A stretch of DNA of 64,000 bases from Paraburkholderia saeva (GCF_907164555.1 NZ_CAJQZC010000005.1:1-64000), one strand, 5' to 3'; counted from the first letter of the stretch, positions 8,549 through 19,173 are shown. The notes: a model not told the origin generated them from the sequence alone. Translations and numbers: made by a program.

Positions 8549-9394
8549 TCAATCGCCGCGATATTCGAGCTTGAATTGCGCGGCCTTGTCCTGCCCAAGC
8601 GCATCGACGAGCCACGGCATCGCCTGCTTCAACATCGCCGGCAGCGTGTAAGGCGGGTTCAGGATGAACATGCCACTGCCGAAAAGTCCGAAACCGTCTG
8701 TAGGCGGATTGCTGACCGTCAGGGAGACGTGAAGCCAGTTCTTTTCCTGTAGACGTTTCAGCTGGTCGGGAAAGCGCTGCGACTCCAGACGCGTGACCTG
8801 CGGGTACCAGACGGCGTACGTGCCGGTTGCAAAGCGCGTCAGGCTTTCCTCGACGCATTTGAGCGTGCGCGTGTAGTCGCGTTTGTCTTCATAGGACGGA
8901 TCAACCAGCACGAGCGCGCGGCGCGGCGCCGGAGGCAGCAATGCCTTGATGCCGTCGAAACCATCGCCCGCATACAGCATCGCGCGCCGGCCGGCATCGC
9001 GAAAGTTGTGACGCAGCACATCGATTTCGGTGGTGTGCAGTTCGAAGAGGCGCATGCGATCCTGCTCGCGCAACAGTCGCCACGCGAGATAGGGCGAACC
9101 GGGGTAATAGCGCAGGTCTCCGTCGGCGTTCAGTGCCGAGACTTCATCGACATAGTCCGCCAGCATCGGGGGCAGGTCGTTACGTGTCCACAACTTGCCG
9201 ATGCCGCTCTGGAACTCACCTGTTTTGGTCGCGTAGCCTTCCTTTAACGAATAGACCCCCGCGCCAGCATGCGTATCGATATACCAGTAGGATTTGTCCT
9301 TCTGGGCAAGATAGCGCAGCAACTGGATGACGACGGCGTGTTTCAGGACGTCGGCGTGATTGCCTGCGTGAAAGGCGTGGCGGTAACTGAGCAT
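8549..9394 (-). CDS. rlmJ: 23S rRNA (adenine(2030)-N6)-methyltransferase RlmJ
   Basis: RlmJ methylates A2030 of 23S rRNA using S-adenosylmethionine. The 281-residue length matches E. coli RlmJ, and the N-terminus MLSYRHAFHAGNHADVLKH is the family hallmark. The catalytic-type motif DPSYE is at about residue 164, followed by the ACNP-like C-terminal pattern (FILNPPYTLP). The start at 9394 is set by the conserved N-terminus; the frame is open further upstream without similarity. Confidence 0.93.
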   Translation of the reverse strand: MLSYRHAFHAGNHADVLKHAVVIQLLRYLAQKDKSYWYIDTHAGAGVYSLKEGYATKTGEFQSGIGKLWTRNDLPPMLADYVDEVSALNADGDLRYYPGSPYLAWRLLREQDRMRLFELHTTEIDVLRHNFRDAGRRAMLYAGDGFDGIKALLPPAPRRALVLVDPSYEDKRDYTRTLKCVEESLTRFATGTYAVWYPQVTRLESQRFPDQLKRLQEKNWLHVSLTVSNPPTDGFGLFGSGMFILNPPYTLPAMLKQAMPWLVDALGQDKAAQFKLEYRGD

Positions 9395-9651
9395 GACGAA
9401 GCCGGACTGGAAAGGGTGCTGGAAAGAATACGCGAGCCGACGGTGACTTCCGGCGCTACCTGCCCGAACAGGGAACGCAGAATGTGCCGGACCTGACAGG
9501 TGACCCCGACGCGACGCAAGTGATGCAATGCCACTGATGGCGCAGGCGCGGGCCGCGTATTGTACGCGACGCCGCGCTACCACCTGCCTTGCGGCCATAC
9601 CTGTCGGCCCGCACGCAACGCCTCGCTTCGGGACGCACGTCAATCATGCAC

Positions 9652-10623
9652 TCATTGCGAAGCGTCGCCGACGATCTCTTCGATTTTCCGCTTCACCTCT
9701 GGCGTGATTCTGTCGACCACGTCCTGCGCCTTCATGTTCTCGCCAATCTGCTCGACACGTGATGCGCCCGTAATGACCGTACTCACGTTCGGGTTGGTGA
9801 GAATCCAGGCAATGGCAAGCTGGCCGACCGTACAGCCGAGTTCGTCCGCGAGTGCGCCCAGCCTGCCGACGATGCCGTTCTTGCCCGCATCGGTCACTTC
9901 CTTGCGCAGCCAGTCATAACCCTGCAGCTGTGCCCGGCTGTCCGACGGCACGCCGTCGCGATACTTGCCGGTCAGCAGGCCCGAAGCAAGCGGACTCCAC
10001 GTGGTGAGGCCGAGACCGATGTCTTCGTACAGGCGCGCGTATTCCTGCTCGACCCGTTTGCGATGAAACAGGTTGTATTGCGGCTGTTCCATGACAGGTT
10101 TGTGAAGATGATGCCGCTCGGCAATTTCCCAGGCCGCGCGAATTTCGTCCGCGCTCCATTCGGACGTGCCCCAGTACAGCGCCTTGCCGCGCGTGATCAT
10201 GTCGCTCATCGCCCAGACGGTTTCCTCGACCGGCGTGTTCGGATCCGGGCGATGGCAGAAGACCAGATCGACGTAGTCGAGCTGCAGCCGCTGCAGCGAC
10301 GCATCGATGGCATTCAGCAGGTATTTGCGATTGAGCGTGTGATATTGATTCGGCGCTTCCTGCAGGCCCCAGAAGAATTTCGTGGACACCACATAGCTCA
10401 CGCGAGGCCACGCCAGTTCCTTCAGCGCCTGTCCCATGATTTCTTCTGACTGGCCGGCTGCATACACCTCGGCGTTGTCGAAGAAATTGACCCCGGCATC
10501 CCGCGCGGCCGCAAGCGATTCCCGCGCGGCCCGGCGATCCACCTGATTGCCGTACGTCACCCATGAGCCGATAGACAGTTCGCTAACCTGTAGCCCGGAG
10601 CGTCCGAGTCGTCGATAGTTCAT
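9652..10623 (-). CDS. Aldo/keto reductase, potassium-channel beta-subunit type
   Basis: This 323-residue NADPH-dependent aldo/keto reductase has the TIM-barrel pattern: [21 protein letters not shown] at the start, the catalytic D-N-A-E-V-Y segment ([15 protein letters not shown]), STKFFWG and CHRPDPNTP. The variant with STKFFWG and [11 protein letters not shown] matches the Kv-beta/YghZ-like branch. The substrate is unknown; reduction of aldehydes is the general role. AAGGAG lies 9 bases before the ATG. It is divergent from bdhA. Confidence 0.87.
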   Translation of the reverse strand: MNYRRLGRSGLQVSELSIGSWVTYGNQVDRRAARESLAAARDAGVNFFDNAEVYAAGQSEEIMGQALKELAWPRVSYVVSTKFFWGLQEAPNQYHTLNRKYLLNAIDASLQRLQLDYVDLVFCHRPDPNTPVEETVWAMSDMITRGKALYWGTSEWSADEIRAAWEIAERHHLHKPVMEQPQYNLFHRKRVEQEYARLYEDIGLGLTTWSPLASGLLTGKYRDGVPSDSRAQLQGYDWLRKEVTDAGKNGIVGRLGALADELGCTVGQLAIAWILTNPNVSTVITGASRVEQIGENMKAQDVVDRITPEVKRKIEEIVGDASQ

Positions 10624-10854
10624 GCATTTCTCCTTCGTGAATGATTCAACAGGCGCGGTGCCTACGCTGCAACCGGGCGCCAGAGTTGCACAGCTTAAAC
10701 CGATCCACATTTGTGCGTGAAACCGGATGCTTCATGCACAATAGCGGAGTTGGCCGCAGTGCAGCATTCGGCCGAACGGTATATGCCTTTCGGCCAGCTT
10801 TCCGCCGCCTGCGCGCTATGGTGTCATTGCTCATCTACTGCATGGAGGTTCTGG

Positions 10855-11652
10855 ATGTCGTCATCGAACACGAGTCTGAATGGGAAAGTCGCGGTCGTCA
10901 CAGGCGCGGCGAGCGGCATCGGAAAGCAGATTGCCCTGACGTTGTCGGCAGCTGGCGCGGCAATCGCAATTGCGGATCTGAACCAGGCCGGCGCGGACGC
11001 CGTTGCAGAGGAAATCAACAAGGCGGGCGGCAAGGCGATTGGCGTCGCTATGGACGTCACGAACGAGGACGCGGTCAACCAGGGCATCGACAGGGTCGCG
11101 GCTGAACTGGGCTCGGTCGATATTCTCGTTTCGAACGCCGGCATCCAGATCGTCAATCCGATCGAGAACTATTCGTTCTCCGACTGGAAGAAGATGCAGG
11201 CCATTCACGTCGACGGTGCTTTCCTGACCACCAAAGCCGCGCTCAAGCACATGTACAAGGACGACCGCGGCGGCATCGTAATCTACATGGGCTCGGTGCA
11301 CTCGCACGAAGCCTCGCCGCTGAAGTCGGCGTATGTCACGGCAAAGCATGCGTTGCTCGGCCTCTCGCGCGTGCTTGCCAAGGAAGGCGCGAAGCACAAC
11401 GTCCGGTCGCACGTCGTATGTCCGGGCTTTGTCCGCACGCCGCTCGTCGACAAGCAGATTCCGGAACAGGCAAAGGAACTCGGCATCAGCGAAGAGGAAG
11501 TGGTCAAGCGCGTGATGCTTGGCGGTACCGTCGATGGCGTGTTCACCACGGTCGAGGATGTCGCGCAAACGGTACTGTTCCTGTCGTCGTTCCCGACAGC
11601 TGCGCTGACGGGCCAGTCGTTCATCGTCAGCCACGGCTGGTACATGCAATAA
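10855..11652 (+). CDS. bdhA: D-3-hydroxybutyrate dehydrogenase (SDR)
   Basis: This short-chain dehydrogenase of 265 residues interconverts 3-hydroxybutyrate and acetoacetate with NAD, the last step in using polyhydroxybutyrate monomers. Motifs are TGAASGIGK (cofactor), SNAGIQ, a serine in the MGSVHS segment and the catalytic SAYVTAKH (Tyr-x-x-x-Lys). GGAGG stands 7 bases before the ATG at 10855. A patatin-like hydrolase follows after 9 bases, so the two are probably co-transcribed and may act together in PHB mobilisation. Confidence 0.88.
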   Translation: MSSSNTSLNGKVAVVTGAASGIGKQIALTLSAAGAAIAIADLNQAGADAVAEEINKAGGKAIGVAMDVTNEDAVNQGIDRVAAELGSVDILVSNAGIQIVNPIENYSFSDWKKMQAIHVDGAFLTTKAALKHMYKDDRGGIVIYMGSVHSHEASPLKSAYVTAKHALLGLSRVLAKEGAKHNVRSHVVCPGFVRTPLVDKQIPEQAKELGISEEEVVKRVMLGGTVDGVFTTVEDVAQTVLFLSSFPTAALTGQSFIVSHGWYMQ

Positions 11653-11661
11653 GGAGCCCGC

Positions 11662-12900
11662 ATGGCGCAACGCAACGTGAAACAGGCGCGTGCGGGCGCC
11701 GCTGAAGATGTGGGCGGCGGGCAGGCGGGTTCAGCCGCCGACGCTCACGTCGGCCGGCGCATCTCACTGCCTCAGTACGAAACGGTTGCCCTGATGCTGC
11801 AGGGCGGCGGTGCCCTCGGCGCATACCAGGCCGGGGTGTATCAGGGGCTCGACGAAGCCGGCATTCACCCGAACTGGGTGGCTGGCATTTCGATCGGCGC
11901 ACTGAACACCGCGATCATCGCGGGCAACGCACCGGAGAATCGCGTCGCCCGTCTTCTGGCGTTCTGGGAGACGATCTGCCAGCCGGCGTTCGGGCCGCCG
12001 CTACCTGCATTTATCGAGCACGCGTTCTTCAACTCATCAGATGCGGTGCGCAAGGCGTTCACGGCCATGCAGGCGGTCGGCGCGCTCGTGGAAGGGCAAA
12101 AGGGCTTCTTTGTGCCGCGGTTTCCCCCGCCCATGCCGACTATCTCAGGCGCGCCGCAGCAGGCGAGCTATTACGACACCTCGCCGCTGAAAGCAACACT
12201 CGAGCGGCTCTGCGATTTCGACCGGATCAATGCGCGTGAGATGCGCGTGTCGGTAGGCGCGGTGAACGTCGGCACCGGCAATTTTGCTTACTTCGACAAT
12301 ACGCATACGAAGCTGCGCCCCGAGCATTTCATTGCGTCGGGTGCATTGCCCCCGGGTTTCGCTGCAGTCGAGATCGACGGCCAGTACTACTGGGACGGTG
12401 GGTTGATGTCGAACACACCGCTTCACGAGGTCGTGCAGACTACGCCGCGCCGGGACACGCTCGCGTTTCAGGTCGATTTATGGAGCGCGCGCGGGCCGGT
12501 GCCCGACAGCATTACCGACGTCCAGGGGCGCATGAAGGACATCCAGTATTCGAGTCGCACGCGTCTTGTCACCGACATGCTCCAGCGCTCTCAGCGGTTT
12601 CGTCATGTGTTGCGCGAAGTGCTGGACCGCGTCGCGCCCGAGCATCGCGACGACGCGTGGTGCAAGCTCGCAGAAGAGCTCTCGTGTTCAAAGCGCTACA
12701 ACGTGGTCCATCTGATCTACCGGCACAAGGAATACGAAGGGCACTACAAGGACTACCAGTTCGGACTGTCGACGATGCGTGAACACTGGGAAAGCGGTCT
12801 CATCGATATTCGGCGGTCACTTGCGCAACCCGACTGGCTCGCGATGCCGGATAACGACGCAGGTTTCATCACGCACGATATTCATCGCGACGGTGGTTGA
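11662..12900 (+). CDS. Patatin-like phospholipase family protein with C-terminal DUF3734
   Basis: This 412-residue hydrolase has the patatin Ser-Asp dyad: an oxyanion-hole motif QGGGALGAYQAG near residue 46, the nucleophile motif GISIG near residue 74 and DGG near residue 242. The C-terminal third matches the DUF3734 extension often attached to bacterial patatins. The substrate is probably a lipid or, given bdhA just upstream, possibly polyhydroxybutyrate or its oligomers; that link is inference from position. The stop is followed by a bidirectional terminator. Confidence 0.85.
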   Translation: MAQRNVKQARAGAAEDVGGGQAGSAADAHVGRRISLPQYETVALMLQGGGALGAYQAGVYQGLDEAGIHPNWVAGISIGALNTAIIAGNAPENRVARLLAFWETICQPAFGPPLPAFIEHAFFNSSDAVRKAFTAMQAVGALVEGQKGFFVPRFPPPMPTISGAPQQASYYDTSPLKATLERLCDFDRINAREMRVSVGAVNVGTGNFAYFDNTHTKLRPEHFIASGALPPGFAAVEIDGQYYWDGGLMSNTPLHEVVQTTPRRDTLAFQVDLWSARGPVPDSITDVQGRMKDIQYSSRTRLVTDMLQRSQRFRHVLREVLDRVAPEHRDDAWCKLAEELSCSKRYNVVHLIYRHKEYEGHYKDYQFGLSTMREHWESGLIDIRRSLAQPDWLAMPDNDAGFITHDIHRDGG

Positions 12901-12964
12901 ATCTGTCCGTGGCGGATCTTCGGCGCATGCCCTTCGTGCAGTGAAGCGCGCATCCGCTACGTAA

Positions 12965-13002
12965 TAAAAAACGGTCCCCCACATCCATGGGGCGCCGTTT
13001 TC
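12965..13002. terminator. Bidirectional terminator between patatin gene and tyrB
   Basis: AAAAACGG-TCCCC pairs with GGGG-CGCCGTTTT across a short loop, with A and T runs on either side. It lies between converging genes and could stop both. The stem has one bulge. Confidence 0.7.
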
Positions 13003-13086
13003 ACAAACAAAAATCAGCGCGGCATGTCAGTGCATCACAGGCGAGCGGCACATTGCCGTACGGCCTGCCTGCGTCGACTGAGTCGC

Positions 13087-14286
13087 TTACTTCAGCACGT
13101 GCGCAACCGCGTTCGCGACCACGTCCAGATTGCGCGTGTTCAGTGCCGCGACGCAGATGCGGCCGGTGCTCACGGCATAGATGCCGAATTCTTCGCGCAG
13201 CCGGTCCACTTGCGGTGCCGTCAGACCCGAGTACGAGAACATGCCGCGTTGCGCGTTCACGAAGCTGAAGTCGCGTGCGACACCCGCTGCCTGCAGACGT
13301 TCCACGAGACCATTACGCATCGCGCGAATGCGGTCGCGCATTTCGCCGAGCTCCGCTTCCCACGTGGCGCGCAGTTCCGGCGAGCCGAGCACGGCTGCGA
13401 CAACGGAGCCACCATGCGTCGGCGGATTCGAGTAGTTCGTGCGGATCACGCGCTTCAGTTGCGACAGCACGCGGGCGGCTTCTTCCTTGCTTGCCGTGAT
13501 GATCGACAGCGCGCCGACGCGTTCGCCGTACAGCGAGAACGACTTCGAGAACGACGACGACACGAATACGTTCACTTCCGACAGCGCGAAGAGGCGTACG
13601 GCGGCCGCATCGGATTCGATGTCGTCGCCGAAACCCTGGTAGGCGATGTCGAGGAAGGGCACGAGGTTACGCGCCTTCACCACTTCGACGATCTGCAGCC
13701 ATTGCGCCGACGTCAGGTCCACGCCGGTCGGGTTGTGGCAGCACGCGTGCAGCACGACGACCGTGCCGGCCGCGTAGCTGTTCAGCGCCGACAGCATGCC
13801 TTCGAAGTTCACGCCATGCGTCGCGGCGTCGTAGTACGGGTAGGAGACCACTTCGAAACCTGCGCCTTCGAACAGCGCGCGATGGTTTTCCCAGCTCGGG
13901 TCGCTGATCGCGACCTTCGCGTTCGGGTTCACGCGCTTCAGGAAGTCCGCGCCGATCTTCAGTGCGCCCGTGCCGCCCAGTGCCTGCGCCGTCACGACGC
14001 GGCCCGCGGCGATCAGCGGCGAATCATTGCCGAGCAGCAGCTTTTGCACGGCTGCGTCATAGGCTGCGATGCCTTCGATCGGCAGGTAGCCGCGCGGCAG
14101 CGCCGCTTCGATACGCGCTTTTTCTGCGTCGCGCACCGCGCGCAGCAGCGGAATCTTGCCTTCTTCGTTCGTGTAGACGCCCACGCCCAGATTCACCTTG
14201 GTGGTACGGGTGTCGGCGTTGAAGGCTTCGTTCAGGCCCAGAATCGGGTCGCGGGGAGCAAGTTCGACAGCAGAAAAAAGAGACAT
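13087..14286 (-). CDS. tyrB: Aromatic-amino-acid / aspartate aminotransferase
   Basis: This class I PLP-dependent aminotransferase of 399 residues has the start MSLFSAVELAPRDPILGLNE, NPTGVD, and the PLP lysine in SSSFSKSFSLYGERVG near residue 247. It transfers amino groups between aromatic amino acids or aspartate and 2-oxoglutarate. The sequence fits TyrB/AspC of subgroup I-alpha; separating aromatic from aspartate preference is not possible by eye. The start at 14286 is set by the family N-terminus. Confidence 0.88.
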   Translation of the reverse strand: MSLFSAVELAPRDPILGLNEAFNADTRTTKVNLGVGVYTNEEGKIPLLRAVRDAEKARIEAALPRGYLPIEGIAAYDAAVQKLLLGNDSPLIAAGRVVTAQALGGTGALKIGADFLKRVNPNAKVAISDPSWENHRALFEGAGFEVVSYPYYDAATHGVNFEGMLSALNSYAAGTVVVLHACCHNPTGVDLTSAQWLQIVEVVKARNLVPFLDIAYQGFGDDIESDAAAVRLFALSEVNVFVSSSFSKSFSLYGERVGALSIITASKEEAARVLSQLKRVIRTNYSNPPTHGGSVVAAVLGSPELRATWEAELGEMRDRIRAMRNGLVERLQAAGVARDFSFVNAQRGMFSYSGLTAPQVDRLREEFGIYAVSTGRICVAALNTRNLDVVANAVAHVLK

Positions 14287-14772
14287 GATGGTTCGGCAGT
14301 AGTGAAAGGAGGGCGGGCTTCCAGCCTGGCCGGTCGGTGACGCATCGCGGACAGAGACGCAGAGGCGGCGGGCGCGCAACTTGCCATTGTAGCGAATCCC
14401 AGGCCGCTTTTTGGCCCGTAATGCGGGTTTGGGCCGCATTTTTGCCTCAGGCGGGGCTTTTTCAGGCCGCGGCGTGACCGTCTGAACACGCTGGAAAGAC
14501 CGCCCGTACGGCCTTTGATGACCCCTCGCACGGCAACCTTTTGCGTCCACGCGGCGCCCGGAAGTCAGAACCAGAATTCCTACGGCCGGGACTTCGCCAT
14601 CAAAGCGGTCGACCGGCGCTGGAAGTCACCGCAACAACCCAGCCCTCGCACCGGAACGGCTTCGCAGCGGTTCCCGGAAGGGGCGCCCACAACCGTCCCG
14701 GATCCATACCCGGTCCGCGAATCGACAAGAGGCTAAAATAGTCCTTTGCTTCCGGCTGAGGATGCCGCTCCC
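14287..14772. other. Divergent intergenic region between tyrB and uvrB
   Basis: This 486-base region is without a supported gene; the reading frames here are antisense or upstream extensions of tyrB and uvrB. A TAAAAT at 14734-14739 is a candidate -10 for uvrB. I looked for a CTGT-N8-ACAG LexA box, expected for an SOS-controlled uvrB, and found none. Confidence 0.5.
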
Positions 14773-16866
14773 ATGTCCGAACACCATCTGCGCGAAGTCG
14801 ATGACACCCTCGACGAATCGAAATTCGTCACGTTCGAGGGTTCTCCGTTCCATCTTTACCAGCCGTTCCCCCCCGCCGGCGACCAGCCGACCGCAATCGA
14901 AACCCTCGTCGAAGGTGTCAACGACGGCCTGTCGTTCCAGACGCTGCTCGGCGTCACCGGCTCGGGCAAGACGTTCACGATGGCGAACACGATCGCGCGT
15001 CTTGGCCGTCCAGCCATCGTCTTTGCGCCGAACAAGACGCTCGCGGCTCAGCTCTATTCGGAGTTTCGCGAGTTTTTTCCGCGCAACGCGGTCGAGTATT
15101 TCGTCTCGTACTACGACTACTACCAGCCAGAAGCGTACGTCCCGCAGCGTGACCTCTTCATCGAAAAGGACTCGTCGATCAACGAGCACATCGAGCAGAT
15201 GCGTCTGTCGGCCACCAAGAGCCTGATGGAGCGGCGCGACGTGGTGATCGTCGGGACGGTGTCGGCGATTTACGGTATCGGCAATCCGTCCGAATATCAC
15301 AAGATGATCCTGACGCTGCGCACGGGCGACAAGCTCGGCCAGCGCGACGTCATCGCGCGTCTGATCGCGATGCAGTACAGCCGCAACGAAGCCGACTTCC
15401 AGCGCGGCTCGTTCCGCGTGCGCGGCGACACGATCGATATTTTCCCGGCTGAGCACGCGGAGATGGCCGTGCGCGTCGAACTCTTCGACGACGAAGTCGA
15501 CACGCTGCAGCTCTTCGATCCGCTGACGGGCCGCGTGAAGCAGAAGATCCCGCGTTTCACGGTCTATCCGTCGTCGCACTACGTGACGCCGCGTGAAACG
15601 GTGATGCGTGCCGTCGAAACGATCAAGACCGAGCTGCGCGACCGGCTCGAGTTCTTCTACAAGGACGGCAAGCTCGTCGAAGCGCAGCGGCTCGAACAGC
15701 GCACCCGTTTCGACCTGGAAATGCTGCAGGAACTGGGCTTCTGCAAAGGCATCGAGAACTACTCGCGGCACTTTTCAGGCGCGGCGCCCGGCGAGCCGCC
15801 GCCGACGCTCGTCGACTACCTGCCCACCGACGCGCTGATGCTGCTCGACGAATCGCACGTGCTGATCGGCCAGCTGAACGGCATGTATAACGGCGACCGC
15901 GCGCGCAAGGAGAATCTGGTCGACTACGGCTTCCGGCTGCCTTCGGCGCTGGACAACCGGCCGCTCAAGTTCAACGAGTTCGAACGCAAGATGCGTCAGG
16001 TCGTGTTCGTGTCCGCGACGCCGGCCGATTACGAGAACCGGACCGCAGGGCAGGTGGCCGAACAGCTGGTGCGTCCGACGGGTCTCGTCGATCCGGAAAT
16101 CGAAGTGAGGCCGGCGACGAGCCAGGTCGACGATATCCTCGGCGAGATCAATGAACGCGTGAAGGCGGGCGACCGCGTCCTCGTGACGGTGCTGACGAAG
16201 CGCATGGCCGAGCAGCTCACCGAGTTTCTGGCGGACCACGGCGTGAAGGTGCGGTATCTGCACAGCGATATCGACACGGTCGAGCGCGTCGAAATCATCC
16301 GCGACCTGCGGCTTGGCACGTTCGACGTGCTGGTCGGGATCAACCTGCTGCGCGAAGGGCTGGACATCCCGGAAGTGTCGCTCGTGGCGATTCTCGATGC
16401 CGACAAGGAAGGCTTCCTGCGCGCCGAGCGCTCGCTGATCCAGACGATCGGCCGGGCGGCGCGGAACGTGAACGGCAAGGCGATCCTGTACGCGGACCGC
16501 ATCACGGATTCGATGCGTCGCGCGATCGACGAGACCGAGCGGCGGCGCGCCAAACAGATCGCCTTCAACGAGAAGATGGGCATCGTGCCGCGCGGCGTCG
16601 TGAAGCGGATCAAGGACATCATCGACGGCGTCTACAACGTCGACGAAGCGCGCGCCGAGCTGAAGGAGCAGCAGACGCGGGCGAAGTACGAGGACATGTC
16701 CGAGAAGCAGCTCTCGAAGGAAATCAAGCGGATCGAGAAGCAGATGATGGAGCACGCAAAGAATCTCGAATTCGAAAAGGCCGCCCAGGCGCGCGACCAG
16801 CTCGCGCTCCTGCGTCAGCGCGTGTTCGGCGCAAACGTCGGCGATCATCTGACGGGGACCGACTGA
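14773..16866 (+). CDS. uvrB: UvrB, excinuclease ABC subunit B
   Basis: UvrB is the damage-verifying helicase-like core of nucleotide excision repair, loaded by UvrA and joined by UvrC. The 697 residues show Walker A GVTGSGKT near residue 60, the beta-hairpin region [12 protein letters not shown], helicase motifs DESH and [16 protein letters not shown], and a C-terminal UVR motif ([14 protein letters not shown]) that contacts UvrC. The ATG at 14773 is chosen; an in-frame upstream codon adds nine residues without family support. Confidence 0.96.
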   Translation: MSEHHLREVDDTLDESKFVTFEGSPFHLYQPFPPAGDQPTAIETLVEGVNDGLSFQTLLGVTGSGKTFTMANTIARLGRPAIVFAPNKTLAAQLYSEFREFFPRNAVEYFVSYYDYYQPEAYVPQRDLFIEKDSSINEHIEQMRLSATKSLMERRDVVIVGTVSAIYGIGNPSEYHKMILTLRTGDKLGQRDVIARLIAMQYSRNEADFQRGSFRVRGDTIDIFPAEHAEMAVRVELFDDEVDTLQLFDPLTGRVKQKIPRFTVYPSSHYVTPRETVMRAVETIKTELRDRLEFFYKDGKLVEAQRLEQRTRFDLEMLQELGFCKGIENYSRHFSGAAPGEPPPTLVDYLPTDALMLLDESHVLIGQLNGMYNGDRARKENLVDYGFRLPSALDNRPLKFNEFERKMRQVVFVSATPADYENRTAGQVAEQLVRPTGLVDPEIEVRPATSQVDDILGEINERVKAGDRVLVTVLTKRMAEQLTEFLADHGVKVRYLHSDIDTVERVEIIRDLRLGTFDVLVGINLLREGLDIPEVSLVAILDADKEGFLRAERSLIQTIGRAARNVNGKAILYADRITDSMRRAIDETERRRAKQIAFNEKMGIVPRGVVKRIKDIIDGVYNVDEARAELKEQQTRAKYEDMSEKQLSKEIKRIEKQMMEHAKNLEFEKAAQARDQLALLRQRVFGANVGDHLTGTD

Positions 16867-16899
16867 CGTATGCGGGCGGGGGCAAGGTGCAGGGCGCGA

Positions 16900-16923
16900 C
16901 TGTGCGGCTTCAATGCCGCACAG
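16900..16923 (+). terminator. Hairpin downstream of uvrB (possible terminator)
   Basis: CTGTGCGGC pairs perfectly with GCCGCACAG around a six-base loop, 33 bases after the uvrB stop. There is no T run, so intrinsic termination is uncertain. Confidence 0.45.
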
Positions 16924-17229
16924 CGCGCGAGCCGGGTTATCCGGGCATTCCGTACCCACGATCCCTTCAAAGACCGCTGCGATCGCCGGCGCAACGCCAC
17001 CGCATCCCGTCGCGACGTCTTGAAACCCTGTCCGGATAAGGCTTTTTAGCGCGCTGAAATTTGTCCTTCACATCGAAGGATGATAAACTCCCCATGTATT
17101 GAGAATGGTTCGCATTAACGTTCCTGATTGGCATGGCAGGAGCCGCCGCGGGACACCATGCGGAACGTCGCCAGCACGTCTTTTTCTGCGTCTTTATTCA
17201 CTTCAGGTCATAAAAACAAAGGAGTTTCA
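16924..17229. other. Intergenic region with Fur site upstream of ftrA
   Basis: No gene is supported. The region contains the Fur-like site at 17098-17116 and the presumed ftrA promoter; the reading frame from 17128 is only an upstream extension of ftrA. Confidence 0.5.
17098..17116 (+). promoter_or_regulatory. Fur box upstream of ftrABCD
   Basis: ATTGAGAATGGTTCGCATT matches the reverse complement of the bfd-upstream site at 27742-27760 at 15 of 19 positions, and both resemble the Fur consensus. Repression by iron-loaded Fur of the ferrous-iron uptake operon is expected. Confidence 0.72.
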
Positions 17230-17778
17230 ATGCGGATTTCTTCACTCGTGCGCGGCGGCGCCGCGGTTGTGACGGCGATGGCCGCGCTGTCGGTATCGGC
17301 CGCCGAGTACCCGATCGGCAAGCAGCACATCGAGGGCGGCATGGAAATCGGCGCGGTCTACCTGCAGCCGATCACGATGGAACCGGAAGGCATGATGCGC
17401 AAGGCCTCGGATTCCGACGTTCACCTCGAAGCCGACATTCACGCCGTCAAGAACAACCCGACCGGTTTCGCCGAAGGCGACTGGATGCCATACCTGCAGG
17501 TGAAGTACGAACTGTCGAAAGTGGGCTCGAACCAGTCGGTGAAGGGCGACATGATGCCGATGGTCGCCGACGACGGCCCGCACTACGGCGACAACGTCAA
17601 GATGTTTGGCCCGGGCAAGTACCACCTGAAGCTGATCGTCGAACCGCCGATGCAGATGGGTCATATGTCCTTCGGCCGTCACGTCGACAAGGAAACCGGC
17701 GTGGGTCCGTGGTTCAAGCCGTTCTCGATCGAGTACGACTTCACGTTCGCCGGCATCGGCAAGAAGGGCGGCTACTGA
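17230..17778 (+). CDS. ftrA: FtrA, periplasmic iron-binding P19/Tp34 family protein
   Basis: This 182-residue protein has a Sec signal peptide (cleavage near the SVSAAEYP segment). The mature domain is the P19/Tp34 immunoglobulin-like fold that binds Fe/Cu through His and Met. Metal-type residues are seen in GMEIGAVYLQPITM, SDVHLEADIHA and the PPMQMGHMSFGRH stretch. It is first in a four-gene operon with a cupredoxin, an FTR1 permease and a ferredoxin, which is the FtrABCD ferrous-iron uptake layout. GGAG precedes the ATG at 17230 by five bases. A Fur box lies upstream. Confidence 0.9.
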   Translation: MRISSLVRGGAAVVTAMAALSVSAAEYPIGKQHIEGGMEIGAVYLQPITMEPEGMMRKASDSDVHLEADIHAVKNNPTGFAEGDWMPYLQVKYELSKVGSNQSVKGDMMPMVADDGPHYGDNVKMFGPGKYHLKLIVEPPMQMGHMSFGRHVDKETGVGPWFKPFSIEYDFTFAGIGKKGGY

Positions 17779-17919
17779 TCCGTTGATCGCCCGACGTGGC
17801 AGCGCGGCCACAAGCCGTGTCTGCCACAAGGACCACAGGCTTCACAGGCACGGAAGACACGCAGCGGTCTTGCGTGTCCGGCAAGCTGCTGGACAGCAGA
17901 ACATCGCAGGAAAGGCTCA

Positions 17920-18252
17920 ATGAGAATAAACAGGAAGATCGCGATCCTCGCCATGACGACGTCGCTCGTTGGCCTGGCGCATGCCGAGGATCTGCCGACG
18001 TTCAAGCTCGAAATGAACGACGGCACGCTGAATCCGGCGCGCATCGAAGTGCCGGCGGGCAAACGGATCAAGATCGAAGTGCACAACGTGGGTAAGGGTG
18101 CGGCCGAATTCGAAAGCGTGCAGTTGCGCAAGGAAAAGGTGCTCGCGCCGGGCGCCGATTCATTCGTCGTGATCGCGCCGCTGTCGCCGGGCGAATACAG
18201 GTTTTTTGACGATTTTCACCAGCAGGCGCAAGGCGTCATCGTCGCGAAGTAA
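17920..18252 (+). CDS. ftrB: FtrB, periplasmic cupredoxin-domain protein
   Basis: This 110-residue exported protein has a signal peptide ending near LAHA and a cupredoxin-like beta sandwich (FKLEMNDGTLNPARIEVPAG, then APLSPGEYRFFDDFH). In FtrABCD systems this protein is thought to oxidise or pass on iron at the permease. A standard blue-copper Cys-x-x-x-His-x-x-x-Met site is not evident, so the metal site must differ. It sits between ftrA and the FTR1 permease. Confidence 0.87.
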   Translation: MRINRKIAILAMTTSLVGLAHAEDLPTFKLEMNDGTLNPARIEVPAGKRIKIEVHNVGKGAAEFESVQLRKEKVLAPGADSFVVIAPLSPGEYRFFDDFHQQAQGVIVAK

Positions 18253-18327
18253 ACATGCATCAATGCGGGGTTGCGGTGGCGGGGCAGTAGCCTTCCTCAG
18301 CATTCGCACATGAGCGGGAGAATTTCG

Positions 18328-19173
18328 ATGGGTCAGGTGTTGTTCATCGTATGGCGGGAAAGTGTCGAGGCGCTGCTGGTCGTCGGCATCCTGTATGCAT
18401 GGTTGAAGAACGGTGATGAAAACGCGCAGCGCGGACTGCCGTACCTGTGGGCGGGCGTCGCGGCGGGCCTGCTCGCGGCGGTGGCGCTCGGTGCGGCCCT
18501 CGTCGGCTTCACAGAGGTGCTGTCCGGCGACGCGCAGGATTATTTCCAGACGGCGATGGTGCTGGTTGCGTGCGTGCTGATCGTGCAGATGGTGCTGTGG
18601 ATGAAGCAGCATGGCCGCACGCTCAAGCGCGACATGGAAAAGTCGCTGCAAAAAAGTACGCAGGATGCGAACTGGTGGGGCGTCGCGGTGCTGGTCGCGC
18701 TGGCTATCGCGCGTGAAGGCAGCGAGACGGTCATTTTTCTTTATGGCCTCGGATTCGGTCAGTCGGGTCATGTCGATGCGAGCCAGTATCTGGCTGTCGC
18801 GATTGGCCTCGGGCTGGCGTTCCTCACGTTCTATCTGCTTCAGCTTGGCGGCAAGATCTTCTCGTGGCGGCTCTTTTTCCGCGTCACGGAAATCATGCTG
18901 CTGTTTCTCGGCGCGGGCCTTTTTCAGACTGGCGTCGACAAGCTGATCGACAAGGAAATCCTGCCGACGCTCGTCGATCAGGTGTGGAACACGTCCGCAA
19001 TACTCGACGATTCGGGTACGTTCGGCTCGCTCGTCGCGACGCTCACCGGCTATCGTGCCCATCCGGCGTTGATGAACCTCGTGGCCTACGCGGTTTACTG
19101 GGCTGTCGTCTGGCTGCTGGTGCGCCGCGCGAATCGGGGGCCGGCGCAACGCACGGCAGGACGCGCGGCATGA
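18328..19173 (+). CDS. ftrC: FtrC, FTR1-family iron permease
   Basis: This is an integral membrane permease of 281 residues with about seven hydrophobic segments. Two REXXE-type iron-ligand motifs are visible: RESVEALL near residue 9 and REGSE near residue 130, as in the FTR1/EfeU family. It carries iron across the inner membrane with FtrA, FtrB and FtrD. The ATG at 18328 has GGGAG 8 bases upstream; ATG 18310 is an alternative. The stop overlaps the ftrD start as ATGA. Confidence 0.92.
   Translation: MGQVLFIVWRESVEALLVVGILYAWLKNGDENAQRGLPYLWAGVAAGLLAAVALGAALVGFTEVLSGDAQDYFQTAMVLVACVLIVQMVLWMKQHGRTLKRDMEKSLQKSTQDANWWGVAVLVALAIAREGSETVIFLYGLGFGQSGHVDASQYLAVAIGLGLAFLTFYLLQLGGKIFSWRLFFRVTEIMLLFLGAGLFQTGVDKLIDKEILPTLVDQVWNTSAILDDSGTFGSLVATLTGYRAHPALMNLVAYAVYWAVVWLLVRRANRGPAQRTAGRAA

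Noticed and set aside
14287..14772. LexA box upstream of uvrB
   Set aside because: Expected from biology, but no CTGT-N8-ACAG with both halves was seen.
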